Below, one piece after another: positions 15,156 to 22,211 of a stretch of 22,211 nt of DNA; positions within the stretch are counted from its first letter, which is position 1; every line of letters starts with the position of its first letter. The stretch is from a virus. Location of the stretch: IMG/VR virus record IMGVR_UViG_3300046048_000275, positions 1 through 22,211 of that record; one strand, written 5' to 3'. A model generated the notes under the pieces. It was not told the DNA's origin. It saw only the letters and a list, made by a program, of their open reading frames with translations, and ran no database searches. The position numbers and the translations under genes are program-made.

Positions 15156-17077
15156 TGAGAATGGATTTTGATAAAGAGGCCAACAGCGTAATGAAAGATC
15201 TTCAAATGGTAGCTCAAGTTCCGGGTGGACTCGAGATGCTATTCACTCAGGCGGCCAATCAGGGGAGAAAACGTGGCGGCTCTGTCAAGAAGCTTCGATT
15301 GTACTGTGGTGGAGAGGCCAAGTATCAGGAAGGAGGCTTAGCTCAAGCCGAGGAAGTTCGGTCAATGGGCCGTGGAGACGATGAGGTTCTACTTCATGTC
15401 TCTCCCGAAGAATACGAAGCTATTGTGGCGATGTGGGGAGAACCCGACATCAACCCTAATACTGGCCTCCCGGAGTACGGCTTTCTATCGAAGGTCTGGA
15501 AGAAAGTCAAGAAGGCGGTCAAGAAAATCGTCAAGAGCCCTGTCTTCCAGTTCATCGCACCGATTGCACTCAACGCTTTTGTTCCTGGCCTCGGAGCAGC
15601 GATTGGATCGCAACTCGGTCTGTCTGGAGGTCTCGCTTCGACTGTCGGCAATGCTGTCGTCCGAGGAGGCATAGGAGCGGCAGGAGGAGGCAAAGAAGGT
15701 GCGCTCTCAGGTGTCGTTAATGCGCTGACCATGGGCGGCACAGGAGCCGATATAGGCTCTAAGCTAGGACTTTCGGGAGGTCTGGGCAAAGCTGCTGGCA
15801 ATGCGATCATCGGAGGAGTAGGAGGACAGATCGGCGGAGGCGGCTTTGCGCAGGGAGCTCTCGGCAACGTAGCTAATGCGATGATGATGGAGCCGTTGGA
15901 GAAGGGAACCGAGGGAATGCTCAAATCGACATTTACACCTGAGACTTCTGAACTGAGCAGTGCACTTCAGACTGGCGACATGAGTCCTATTCCCGGTGGT
16001 CCTCAGATGAGTCCAGTTCCGGGTGGTGCGCCGCAGATTAGCGATATGCTGAAGGGCAGCCAAGATCTTCCGTGGTATCAAGATGCCTGGAACTGGGCTA
16101 AGGACAATCCCCTTCTTGCTGCTGGTGCTGCGGGATTAGCTTACAGCGGTCTGTCAGGTGGGGGCGGAGATGAACCTCCTCCGAACTGGCAAGGGGGCGG
16201 GTCAGGTGAATTCTTCGAGCCTCTACCAACAAACTTTGACTACGGTCGGGAGTTCCAGGGTCTGAGTCCTGAAGCTTATTACACCTATGGTCAAGCAGGA
16301 GGAGAGCATACCTTCCTAACTAACAACCAAATCGGTCGACAGCTTCCCGGAACTCAGCCTCCGGCAGGTCAGCCAGGCATGCCACCTCCCCAAGGTCAAC
16401 CGGGCACGAATTGGGGAGCGAATCCGAATGATCCCCATGACATGGGCTACGGCTTCTATAATGAGTTCGGTGAATTCATGCCCTGGGATAATTCAGAAGG
16501 GGCTTTGCCCTATGCTCCTCCGGCTCAGCCAACTGCTCCTCCAACTATGGTTCAGCGTGACTTAACTCCGGATGAGGCCAATTTTCTCAGTCTCGATTTG
16601 TCTGGAGCTAGCAGTTCTCTAGGTAAAATGCTGCGGAATCTTCAGCAGCAAGCGGGTGCCGGATATTCTGAGGGAGGTTATGTCGGTTACCAAAGGGGCG
16701 GTCCTTTAGGTCACGCCAAAGGAATGGGCTCAGGTCGAGACGATACCATCGAGGCATTGCTATCAGATGGCGAGTTCGTCTTTGATGCTGAGACTGTTTC
16801 TCTGCTAGGTGATGGCAGCAATTCGGAAGGCGCTCGTCGCCTCGAGGAACTGCGTCAGAAACTGCGGAAGCACAAGGGTAAGAAACTGATGAAGGGAAAT
16901 TTCAGCGATGACGCTATGAACCCGGAAGATTACTTACCGAAGGGCCTCGGTCAGCTCTCTGACAAGGAAGTAAAGCAGATGCAGAAAATGAAGCCAAGTC
17001 CCAAAGACAGCAAGGCTCGAAAAAAGATGAGACAACGAATGTTTATTAAACGACTCCAACAGCAGATGGGAGATTGA
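15155..17077 (+). CDS. Glycine-rich internal virion (ejection) protein candidate
   Basis: The protein has 640 residues from ATG 15155 (TGATG overlap); ATG 15161 is also possible. Residues 56-61 are KYQEGG, followed by GRGDDEVLLHVSPEEY and INPNTGLPEYGF, a string seen in phage internal proteins. Residues 111-145 form a very basic amphipathic helix (KVWKKVKKAVKKIVKS) running into a hydrophobic stretch. Residues about 149-245 are two glycine-zipper repeats of period 50 (IGSQLGLSGGL and IGSKLGLSGGL). A Pro/Gly linker covers about 300-500. Near the C terminus GYQRGG (511-516) precedes GMGSGRDDTIEALLSDGEFV and a basic helix. Basic plus glycine-zipper segments fit a protein that inserts into membranes during DNA ejection. 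This is inference from features and neighbours; no enzyme motif is seen. Confidence 0.68.
   Translation: MRMDFDKEANSVMKDLQMVAQVPGGLEMLFTQAANQGRKRGGSVKKLRLYCGGEAKYQEGGLAQAEEVRSMGRGDDEVLLHVSPEEYEAIVAMWGEPDINPNTGLPEYGFLSKVWKKVKKAVKKIVKSPVFQFIAPIALNAFVPGLGAAIGSQLGLSGGLASTVGNAVVRGGIGAAGGGKEGALSGVVNALTMGGTGADIGSKLGLSGGLGKAAGNAIIGGVGGQIGGGGFAQGALGNVANAMMMEPLEKGTEGMLKSTFTPETSELSSALQTGDMSPIPGGPQMSPVPGGAPQISDMLKGSQDLPWYQDAWNWAKDNPLLAAGAAGLAYSGLSGGGGDEPPPNWQGGGSGEFFEPLPTNFDYGREFQGLSPEAYYTYGQAGGEHTFLTNNQIGRQLPGTQPPAGQPGMPPPQGQPGTNWGANPNDPHDMGYGFYNEFGEFMPWDNSEGALPYAPPAQPTAPPTMVQRDLTPDEANFLSLDLSGASSSLGKMLRNLQQQAGAGYSEGGYVGYQRGGPLGHAKGMGSGRDDTIEALLSDGEFVFDAETVSLLGDGSNSEGARRLEELRQKLRKHKGKKLMKGNFSDDAMNPEDYLPKGLGQLSDKEVKQMQKMKPSPKDSKARKKMRQRMFIKRLQQQMGD
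15602..15887 (+). repeat. Tandem glycine-zipper repeat within the ejection protein candidate
   Basis: Residues 150-169 (IGSQLGLSGGLASTVGNAVV) and 200-219 (IGSKLGLSGGLGKAAGNAII) are two copies 50 residues apart, each followed by a Gly-rich tail and GALxxVxNA. The codons differ a lot between copies, so the duplication is old and kept at the protein level. Confidence 0.75.
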
Positions 17078-17078
17078 C

Positions 17079-18074
17079 ATGGCCGGAGTATTAGACTTCT
17101 TATTCGAGGGTAGGCCGCCTTCGTCTGTCAATACTTACGGGCAGACGGTTAAGGATATTCCAAAGTGGCTGTCCGATTACACGCAAGGCCTCATCGGTCG
17201 AGCGAACATGATTGCCGCCGAGCCTTACATTCCTTACGAGGGTCCGAGGATCTCGGGCTTCTCGCCGGATCAGCTTCAGGCTTTCGATATGGCCCGAGGA
17301 AATGTTGGCTCCTGGTCTCCGCTGATGCAGGGAGCAGCTGAATCGGCTTATGCTGGTGGATCGGCTGACCCCTATGCTGCTGGGTCTCCATACATCCAGT
17401 CGGCTATGCAGGGATTCCCCGGAGCGGTTCAGGAGTACATGGACCCCTACATCGGAAACGTCCTGAATCGGCAACAGGAGCTGTCTCAACGGAACCTCGA
17501 AGAGAACATCATTCCAAGCATGCAATCAGCCTTCATAGGTTCGGGAACTTTTGGTGGAGACCGAATGGCTGATATCTCAGGCCGTATTGCTCGAGATACG
17601 GCTGAGGGTCTGCAGGGTCAGCAACTCGCGGCGCTATCCGGAGCTTATGGTCAAGCTGGCCAGCTGTTCGGTCAGGATATGCAGCGACGGGTTCAAGGCG
17701 GTCTGGGTCTCGGACAGCTGGAAGGAATGCGAGGAGAACTCGGTTTGAAAGGCTCTTCTCAACTGGGAGCCCTGGCCGAAGCATTACAGGGTATGCAATG
17801 GAGAGACGTTGCTGGACTGGAATCTGTTGGCCGTCAGCAGCAGGATCTGGGTCAGCGAAGCCTCGATCTCGCTTATCAGGACTTCCGGGAGCAGAGGGAC
17901 TATCCGCGTCGCACTATCGACTGGATGAACTCAGTCATTCGCGGCATTCCATACTCTCAGATGATTACCTCACAGCAGACAGGACCAGCAGATGTCTATG
18001 GTCCATCGCCACTCTCTCAAATCGCTTCGCTCTATTCAACGTGGCAAGGGCTGGGCGGAAAGCAAGGTGGATAA
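17079..18074 (+). CDS. Internal virion protein candidate, Gln/Gly-rich helical
   Basis: The protein has 331 residues. It opens with FLFEGRPPSSVNTYGQTVKD and PKWLSDYTQGLIGRANMIAA, then EPYIPYEGPRISGFSPDQLQ. Phages with large internal proteins often carry a protein with this opening in the same place. The middle and C-terminal parts are helical and rich in Gln, Gly and Ala (ENIIPSMQSAFIGSGTFGGD, ALSGAYGQAGQLFGQDMQRR), compatible with long extended helices. No transmembrane segment or catalytic motif is seen. It begins 1 base after the previous stop and ends 1 base before the 934-residue gene, so all are co-expressed. A role as an ejected core protein is inferred from context and composition. 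Confidence 0.7.
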   Translation: MAGVLDFLFEGRPPSSVNTYGQTVKDIPKWLSDYTQGLIGRANMIAAEPYIPYEGPRISGFSPDQLQAFDMARGNVGSWSPLMQGAAESAYAGGSADPYAAGSPYIQSAMQGFPGAVQEYMDPYIGNVLNRQQELSQRNLEENIIPSMQSAFIGSGTFGGDRMADISGRIARDTAEGLQGQQLAALSGAYGQAGQLFGQDMQRRVQGGLGLGQLEGMRGELGLKGSSQLGALAEALQGMQWRDVAGLESVGRQQQDLGQRSLDLAYQDFREQRDYPRRTIDWMNSVIRGIPYSQMITSQQTGPADVYGPSPLSQIASLYSTWQGLGGKQGG

Positions 18075-18075
18075 T

Positions 18076-18102
18076 ATGCGGCGGAAATTTCAAGAAGGCG
18101 GC
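18076..18102 (+). repeat. RRKFQEGG copy 1 (N terminus)
   Basis: The gene starts MRRKFQEGG. The codons differ from those of the internal copy at nearly every third position. Confidence 0.8.
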
Positions 18103-20880
18103 TTGGCTGCAGCTAACTCGATGGATTCCTCAATGGACCCCACCTCTGCTCTCATGGGCCTCTTCGGTCAGTTCAATACGACCACTCCCGAGGCTCAGAG
18201 GTATGCTCGAGATATTCTCGATGAATACGGAGAGCAGGACTGGTCGACTGAGCAAGAGATCATGGAGCGATTCCGCGAGACAGCGGAGGAGTCCCGTGCA
18301 GCTCTTAAGGCAGCTCGAGAACAGATTCTGTCTCAGGAGTTCGACAAGCGTCAGATGTGGCTAGCTGCTGCTCAGGGATTCGGTGCTCCTACTCAGACTG
18401 GCCAATTCGGTGAGACGCTCGGAAATGTAGCGGGTCTTCTTCGGCAGCCTATGGCTGAAGAAAGAGAGTTCGAGCAGGACAAACTCAACCGTCTCCTCGA
18501 ACTCGATCAGGCTATGTCGGGCGTTGATCAGAATCTGCTGATGAACGAGTTCCAGGTACAGAAGCTGCAGAGACAAACCGAAGGTCAGATGGCTCGAGAA
18601 GCACTGAAGATTCTCGGTCGTCCTCCAAGGACTGGCGCGGGTTCTCCAATGCGACCGATGGATGCTCCTGGGATCAAGTCGCTCGATCAGAAGATGGCTA
18701 CGGAGTATGCTGATTGGGTCACTGGAGGAGGTGCAGCAACTCAAGGTAAGATTGCTCTGCTTTCTGACATGGTCGGACAGCTCAAGAGTCGAGATGATCT
18801 TAGCGGTCCCTGGATTGGACTCATTCCGAAAGCGGGACGAGACTTCCTGTTACCCGAAAGCGCCAATGCTCAGGAAACAGTCGAGACTGTCGCTCAGGAA
18901 TCATTGAAGCAGATTCTCGGCGGTCAGTTCGGTCAGCGCGAAGGCGAGATGCTGTTGCAGAGAACCTTCAACCCAGCTCTTGAAGAATGGCAGAACGCCC
19001 GTCGAGCAGAAGCTCTGATGCTGAAGATTCAAAAGGCCTACGAAGAGAAACAGCGGGCAATGGAATACTTCAGTGACAATCAAACGATGTACGGCTATGA
19101 CGGCAAAATGCAATGGACGCTCGAAGACTTCATGCCTGAAGAGACCATGCGTAAGATCCGTATGCCGAATGGTGACATCATTGACGTACCGGCTAGCCTT
19201 ACGACTAAGAAGCAAGTTCAGCAGTACTACGACAGAATCCGGGAGCAACGAGGATACAGGCGGGGAGGTAAAGTAAGTAGCACCTTCAGACATCGTCGCA
19301 AGTTCCAGGAGGGCGGACCGGTCGAGAACTTCGAAGAGCTCGGAGAAGACTACGACCAGGAGTTCGGGGACATAGGCGGCTTTACACCGATGGATGCTCT
19401 TCGAATTGTCGGTGGAGCTAGCGCAGGGTTGCTTGGAGGAGTTGGTGCAGAAGAAGCGGGTACTCGACTCTACGAAATGAATCAGAATCTGAGTCGTCCG
19501 CCGCGAAGCGAGCAGCTCATTGGTATGGCGATGGAGGAAGGCAACGTACCGCCAACCGAAATGGTTACTGAAGTCAAGCGTGGCCAGCGCATGGGAGTTC
19601 CGGAAGTACCGTTAGACGTCTCAGGACGCACAGCACGGGAACTTGGCGAGCGAGCTATAATGGCATCAGGTCCAATCGGCGATGAGGCCTTGGACATGCT
19701 CGTAGAGCGTCAGGCAGAATCTCGTCAGCGAGTAGCGCGTCAGGTCGAGAAGGGCCTTCGTACTCCTGAGTTCTACACCACTGAAGATCGACTGACCGAT
19801 AAGCTGTATACTCAGGCTTCACCGCTGTATGAGAAGGCATTCAAAGAAACTGTCCCTGCTCCTCCGTGGTGGGGAGAGATGTTCGACTCCAAGTACGGCA
19901 AGAAAGCTATTCAGTTGGCTCTCTCGATGATGAAGGAGTCGGGTAAATCCATAGGTAAGGCTAACTTAGCGGGAATGGTAGAGCGACCGACTCTCGAGTT
20001 CCTGGACTGGGTCAAGAAGGGTTATGACCAGCAGATCTTCAGAGCTCAGGGTAACAACTGGCATCCTACCGCTACTACGCCCGAAAGCCGAATCATCAAA
20101 GAGCAGAAGAAGCGATTGGTCAGCTACCTGGATGAGAACGGTCCAGAGGAGTATAAGAAAGCACGGGCGCAATACAAAGGCGATGCCGAAGTCATCGAGG
20201 CGTTGAACCTGGGTCGAGACAGCTATTACCGCATGCCGGTTGAAGAAGCTCGCCGGACACTCGAGAATATGAGCTTCGCTGAGAAGCAGGCTCTTCGAAC
20301 TGGGTTTGCTCAGAAGATGTACGAGGTTATCTATGCGCCCAGCACTGACATCGCTGCCGCTCGCCGATTGATCGGTAGTCCTGAGATGCGAGGAAGACTC
20401 GAACTGCTCTTCGACAAGCCACGCGAGTTCCGCGTCTTCGATGCTGCATTGAAGCGCGAGATGGATATGTGGGAAAGGAATCGCGGAATGATCCGTCGGG
20501 CAGAGTCAGGTCGGACCAAGCGTCAGATCGCCAATGTCATGGAGATGGACGATCCGTTGGCAGCGGTCAAACAGCAGATTGGTCGCGGACCCACGATGTG
20601 GGTACTTCGTATGCTTCCGCCTTACGGCAGCAAGAGGACGTTGTCTGAGAAGGAAGCAGACGAGATTGTCCGTATTCTTACGCAAGGCGACGTTCAGGAG
20701 CTCGAGCAGATCCGACCGAGGCTCGACTATGCCACTGAGTACGCCAAGAAGCGAGGCAAGCGCCGTGGCAAGGCAGCTATCGCGGGTGCAGCGCTTGGAG
20801 CGGCTATAGCAGCGCTCAGCGGCGATGAGGAAGACGACGAAGATGTTGATCCCGAAGAGATGATCGAGGCACTTCAGTAA
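18076..20880 (+). CDS. Large internal virion protein, apparently two fused units
   Basis: The protein has 934 residues from ATG 18076, with AAGGTGG just upstream; the frame is open further back but only inside the previous gene. Unit 1 (1-405) starts MRRKFQEGG, is highly helical, and includes LGGQFGQREGEMLLQRTFNP (about 280-300), a segment typical of phage internal proteins. At 407-414 the sequence RRKFQEGG occurs again, and unit 2 (407-934) follows with a short Gly-rich hydrophobic stretch (IVGGASAGLLGGVGAEEAG), RQRVARQVEKGL, SPLYEKAF and DWVKKGYDQQIF. The end is KKRGKRRG, a hydrophobic Ala/Gly segment at about 898-915, and a very acidic tail. No protease or lysozyme motif is seen. It is likely packaged and injected with DNA. 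The two-unit structure is discussed in the findings. Confidence 0.7.
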   Translation: MRRKFQEGGLAAANSMDSSMDPTSALMGLFGQFNTTTPEAQRYARDILDEYGEQDWSTEQEIMERFRETAEESRAALKAAREQILSQEFDKRQMWLAAAQGFGAPTQTGQFGETLGNVAGLLRQPMAEEREFEQDKLNRLLELDQAMSGVDQNLLMNEFQVQKLQRQTEGQMAREALKILGRPPRTGAGSPMRPMDAPGIKSLDQKMATEYADWVTGGGAATQGKIALLSDMVGQLKSRDDLSGPWIGLIPKAGRDFLLPESANAQETVETVAQESLKQILGGQFGQREGEMLLQRTFNPALEEWQNARRAEALMLKIQKAYEEKQRAMEYFSDNQTMYGYDGKMQWTLEDFMPEETMRKIRMPNGDIIDVPASLTTKKQVQQYYDRIREQRGYRRGGKVSSTFRHRRKFQEGGPVENFEELGEDYDQEFGDIGGFTPMDALRIVGGASAGLLGGVGAEEAGTRLYEMNQNLSRPPRSEQLIGMAMEEGNVPPTEMVTEVKRGQRMGVPEVPLDVSGRTARELGERAIMASGPIGDEALDMLVERQAESRQRVARQVEKGLRTPEFYTTEDRLTDKLYTQASPLYEKAFKETVPAPPWWGEMFDSKYGKKAIQLALSMMKESGKSIGKANLAGMVERPTLEFLDWVKKGYDQQIFRAQGNNWHPTATTPESRIIKEQKKRLVSYLDENGPEEYKKARAQYKGDAEVIEALNLGRDSYYRMPVEEARRTLENMSFAEKQALRTGFAQKMYEVIYAPSTDIAAARRLIGSPEMRGRLELLFDKPREFRVFDAALKREMDMWERNRGMIRRAESGRTKRQIANVMEMDDPLAAVKQQIGRGPTMWVLRMLPPYGSKRTLSEKEADEIVRILTQGDVQELEQIRPRLDYATEYAKKRGKRRGKAAIAGAALGAAIAALSGDEEDDEDVDPEEMIEALQ
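19294..19317 (+). repeat. RRKFQEGG copy 2 (residues 407-414)
   Basis: The eight residues are identical to the N terminus but with mostly different synonymous codons. Just before it, GYRRGG (residues 393-398, bases 19252-19269) is a looser copy of the same motif. Confidence 0.8.
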
Positions 20881-22211
20881 TGGCCAAAGTCCGTCCATTC
20901 AATCGAGCAAAGCAATACGCTCATAGCGAAGCTCCAATACCGGGGTTCTTCTCAACGCTTGACGAGCTCGTAGCTACTTCTCCTCGTCCAGCTATGACGA
21001 AGACGGAATGGGAGCAGTGGTTGAAGCCAGGTCGCATGTTCAATCGCGAGGGAGTTCAATACGGCCTCAAGAAGAGCGAGCTCCAAGAGAATGACATGGA
21101 TACCGTTCTCTCCAACCTACAGAGATATGCCTTAGAAGAATCCGAAGGTGGAGATGAACTGATTCCTCGAGAGTGGATCTTCCGCGACTTGCAGAAGTGG
21201 CGTCCCAAGTTCACAGGTATGGTTCTAGATACCTACGAAGCGGGAACGATGTCAATGTCCGACCGCTTGGCGGAGATGGCCGATGCTCTGAAAGACCATC
21301 CTGAGCGGGGATCAATGGCTTTTAGTGATGACCCCGATATAATCACTGCCATTGGACGGTGGCAGCCGGTTGAAGATATGCTTCCGGGTAGAAGAACACA
21401 TACAGATCGGCTAGAGACGTATCAAACCAAAATCGCTGATCCGCAGTATGAAAGCTGGGGTTACCACCACAAGTCGGCTGACTCAAACGATAATGATGGC
21501 TACTTTGAATTAGTCACGCGATATGCTGGCCCAAAACCTATGGGCAAAGTACATCAACATTACGACAAGGATACTCTTTCCTGGTCTCGGGGAACTCGCC
21601 ATCTCAATACGACAGACGAGCAACCCTCAGTAGTTAGGCTAATCGAAGAAGTTCAATCCGATTATCATCAACAAGGTCGGAAACGCGGCTACGCTACTGA
21701 TGATATTGTCGACGAGGATGCCTATCTCGCTGATGAGATGAGTCAGATTGAAACGGAGCTCAAGGACGGGTACAGTATTGATCCGGATGATTTCTATCGC
21801 AATGCTGCTGGAAACTCGAGAATGGAGTACAGTGGCTATCCTCTTGAGGTTCAAGCGGCAATTGATGAACAATTCGAACTGTGGATGAACTACAGAGATC
21901 GAGCTCGAGAGATTTCAAAAACACTCGAAGAAATTCCCTTCAAGGATACAAAGGAATACTTCGAACATGAGCTGATGAAGAACGTCATTGCAGCCGTAGA
22001 TGAGGGCGAGAGCTACGTTGCAATTGTTCGGGGACAGGATCAAGTCGACCGGTACAACTTAGGCGGGAAGCGAGCTGAGGGAACCAAGAAAGCTTATGAC
22101 GAGCTTTATCCGTCAGTGATGAAAAAGATTGCCAACAAATACGGAGGCCAGTTTGATGAGGTGCAAATCGAAGTCGTAGAAATGGTTGAGCCGCGCCTCG
22201 AGTATCTGGAT
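20880..22211 (+). CDS. Polyvalent-type phage protein, N-terminal part (runs off the window)
   Basis: The frame opens at the ATG of a TAATG overlap and stays open for 444 codons to the window edge. Residues 22-31 (GFFSTLDELV), then TKTEWEQWLK, GVQYGLKKSEL and LIPREWIFRDLQ resemble the opening module of phage polyvalent proteins. Residues 256-271 read EEVQSDYHQQGRKRGY, close to the EIQSDWHQ-GRKxGY motif common in that group. Residues about 354-385 (FKDTKEYFEHELMKNVIAAV, then GESYVAIVRGQDQVDRYNLG) and YDELYPSVMKKIANKYGG follow the usual order. Such proteins are thought to be injected with DNA and to act on host defence or metabolism. The catalytic activity here is unknown; further domains may lie beyond the window. 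Confidence 0.72.
   Translation, partial: MAKVRPFNRAKQYAHSEAPIPGFFSTLDELVATSPRPAMTKTEWEQWLKPGRMFNREGVQYGLKKSELQENDMDTVLSNLQRYALEESEGGDELIPREWIFRDLQKWRPKFTGMVLDTYEAGTMSMSDRLAEMADALKDHPERGSMAFSDDPDIITAIGRWQPVEDMLPGRRTHTDRLETYQTKIADPQYESWGYHHKSADSNDNDGYFELVTRYAGPKPMGKVHQHYDKDTLSWSRGTRHLNTTDEQPSVVRLIEEVQSDYHQQGRKRGYATDDIVDEDAYLADEMSQIETELKDGYSIDPDDFYRNAAGNSRMEYSGYPLEVQAAIDEQFELWMNYRDRAREISKTLEEIPFKDTKEYFEHELMKNVIAAVDEGESYVAIVRGQDQVDRYNLGGKRAEGTKKAYDELYPSVMKKIANKYGGQFDEVQIEVVEMVEPRLEYLD

Noticed and set aside
15394-15924. Long minus-strand frame of 176 codons, Pro and Ser rich
   Set aside because: It is antisense to the Gly-rich segment of the ejection protein candidate; Gly codons read backwards give Pro and Ser and avoid stops. 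It has no ribosome site and no domain.
17798-18364. Plus-strand frame of 188 codons
   Set aside because: It spans the end of one real gene and the start of the next in another frame. Its composition is Arg, Ser and Trp rich and resembles no protein family.
20506-20898. Minus-strand frame of 130 codons, with others at 2131-2532, 3809-4207, 6989-7387, 7658-8068 and 18901-19293
   Set aside because: All lie opposite well-supported + strand genes, lack ribosome sites and show no recognisable motif. A lone minus-strand gene would be out of place in this block.
1-22211. tRNA genes, CRISPR array, IS elements, attachment site, anti-defence operon
   Set aside because: Reading both strands showed no tRNA-like cloverleaf, no regular short repeats with spacers, no transposase or integrase, and no inverted terminal repeats. 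The only repeats found are inside coding regions.

Overview
The window is a stretch of late genes from a double-stranded DNA tailed phage (Caudoviricetes), most likely a podovirus-like phage of a Gram-negative host. The case for a phage is uniform + strand coding, tight gene packing (the largest gap is 27 bases, at 8839-8865), eleven stop/start overlaps of the TAATG, TGATG, ATGA or TTGA type, and recognisable neck, fibre, lysis and internal-virion gene types. A lipoprotein-like gene and spanin-like topology suggest a Gram-negative host. No tRNA, IS element, CRISPR array, integrase or convincing terminator is visible. There is no stretch over 300 bases without a gene. Terminase, portal and major capsid genes are not in the window and presumably lie upstream.

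Layout. (1) 1-3047: the 3' end of an unrecognised gene, a 622-residue beta-rich appendage-type protein, a small coiled-coil protein, and a 179-residue structural protein. (2) 3047-8838: a neck/adaptor-like protein that appears to carry an inserted discoidin-like domain, a small Cys-containing protein, a 1227-residue tail fibre with a LamG-like domain and three degenerate repeats, and a 224-residue protein of unknown function. (3) 8866-10995: a lysis-type cassette with a small unknown protein, a membrane-anchored coiled-coil protein (inner-spanin-like topology), a DUF5675-like protein, a two-segment holin-like protein, a lipoprotein candidate, and a conserved-looking phage protein. (4) 10999-15155: a second adaptor-like protein, a second fibre-like protein with the GGTGANTAA motif, a P22 gp10-like nozzle/stabilisation protein, and a small Trp-rich protein. 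(5) 15155-22211: four large proteins consistent with internal virion (ejection) proteins. The first is glycine-rich with a duplicated segment. The third carries the octapeptide RRKFQEGG both at its N terminus and at residue 407. The last runs off the window and has hallmarks of phage polyvalent proteins.

Reading as a whole: two adaptor-plus-fibre sets flank a lysis cassette, followed by a block of proteins probably packaged in the capsid and delivered with the DNA. The most unusual signals are the domain inserted in the first adaptor, the internal copy of the N-terminal RRKFQEGG sequence in the 934-residue protein, the recurring QEGG/RRGG motif in internal-virion candidates, the apparent lack of a classical endolysin, and the polyvalent-type protein directly after the ejection genes. 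Family assignments rest on reading motifs by eye; no database search was run.
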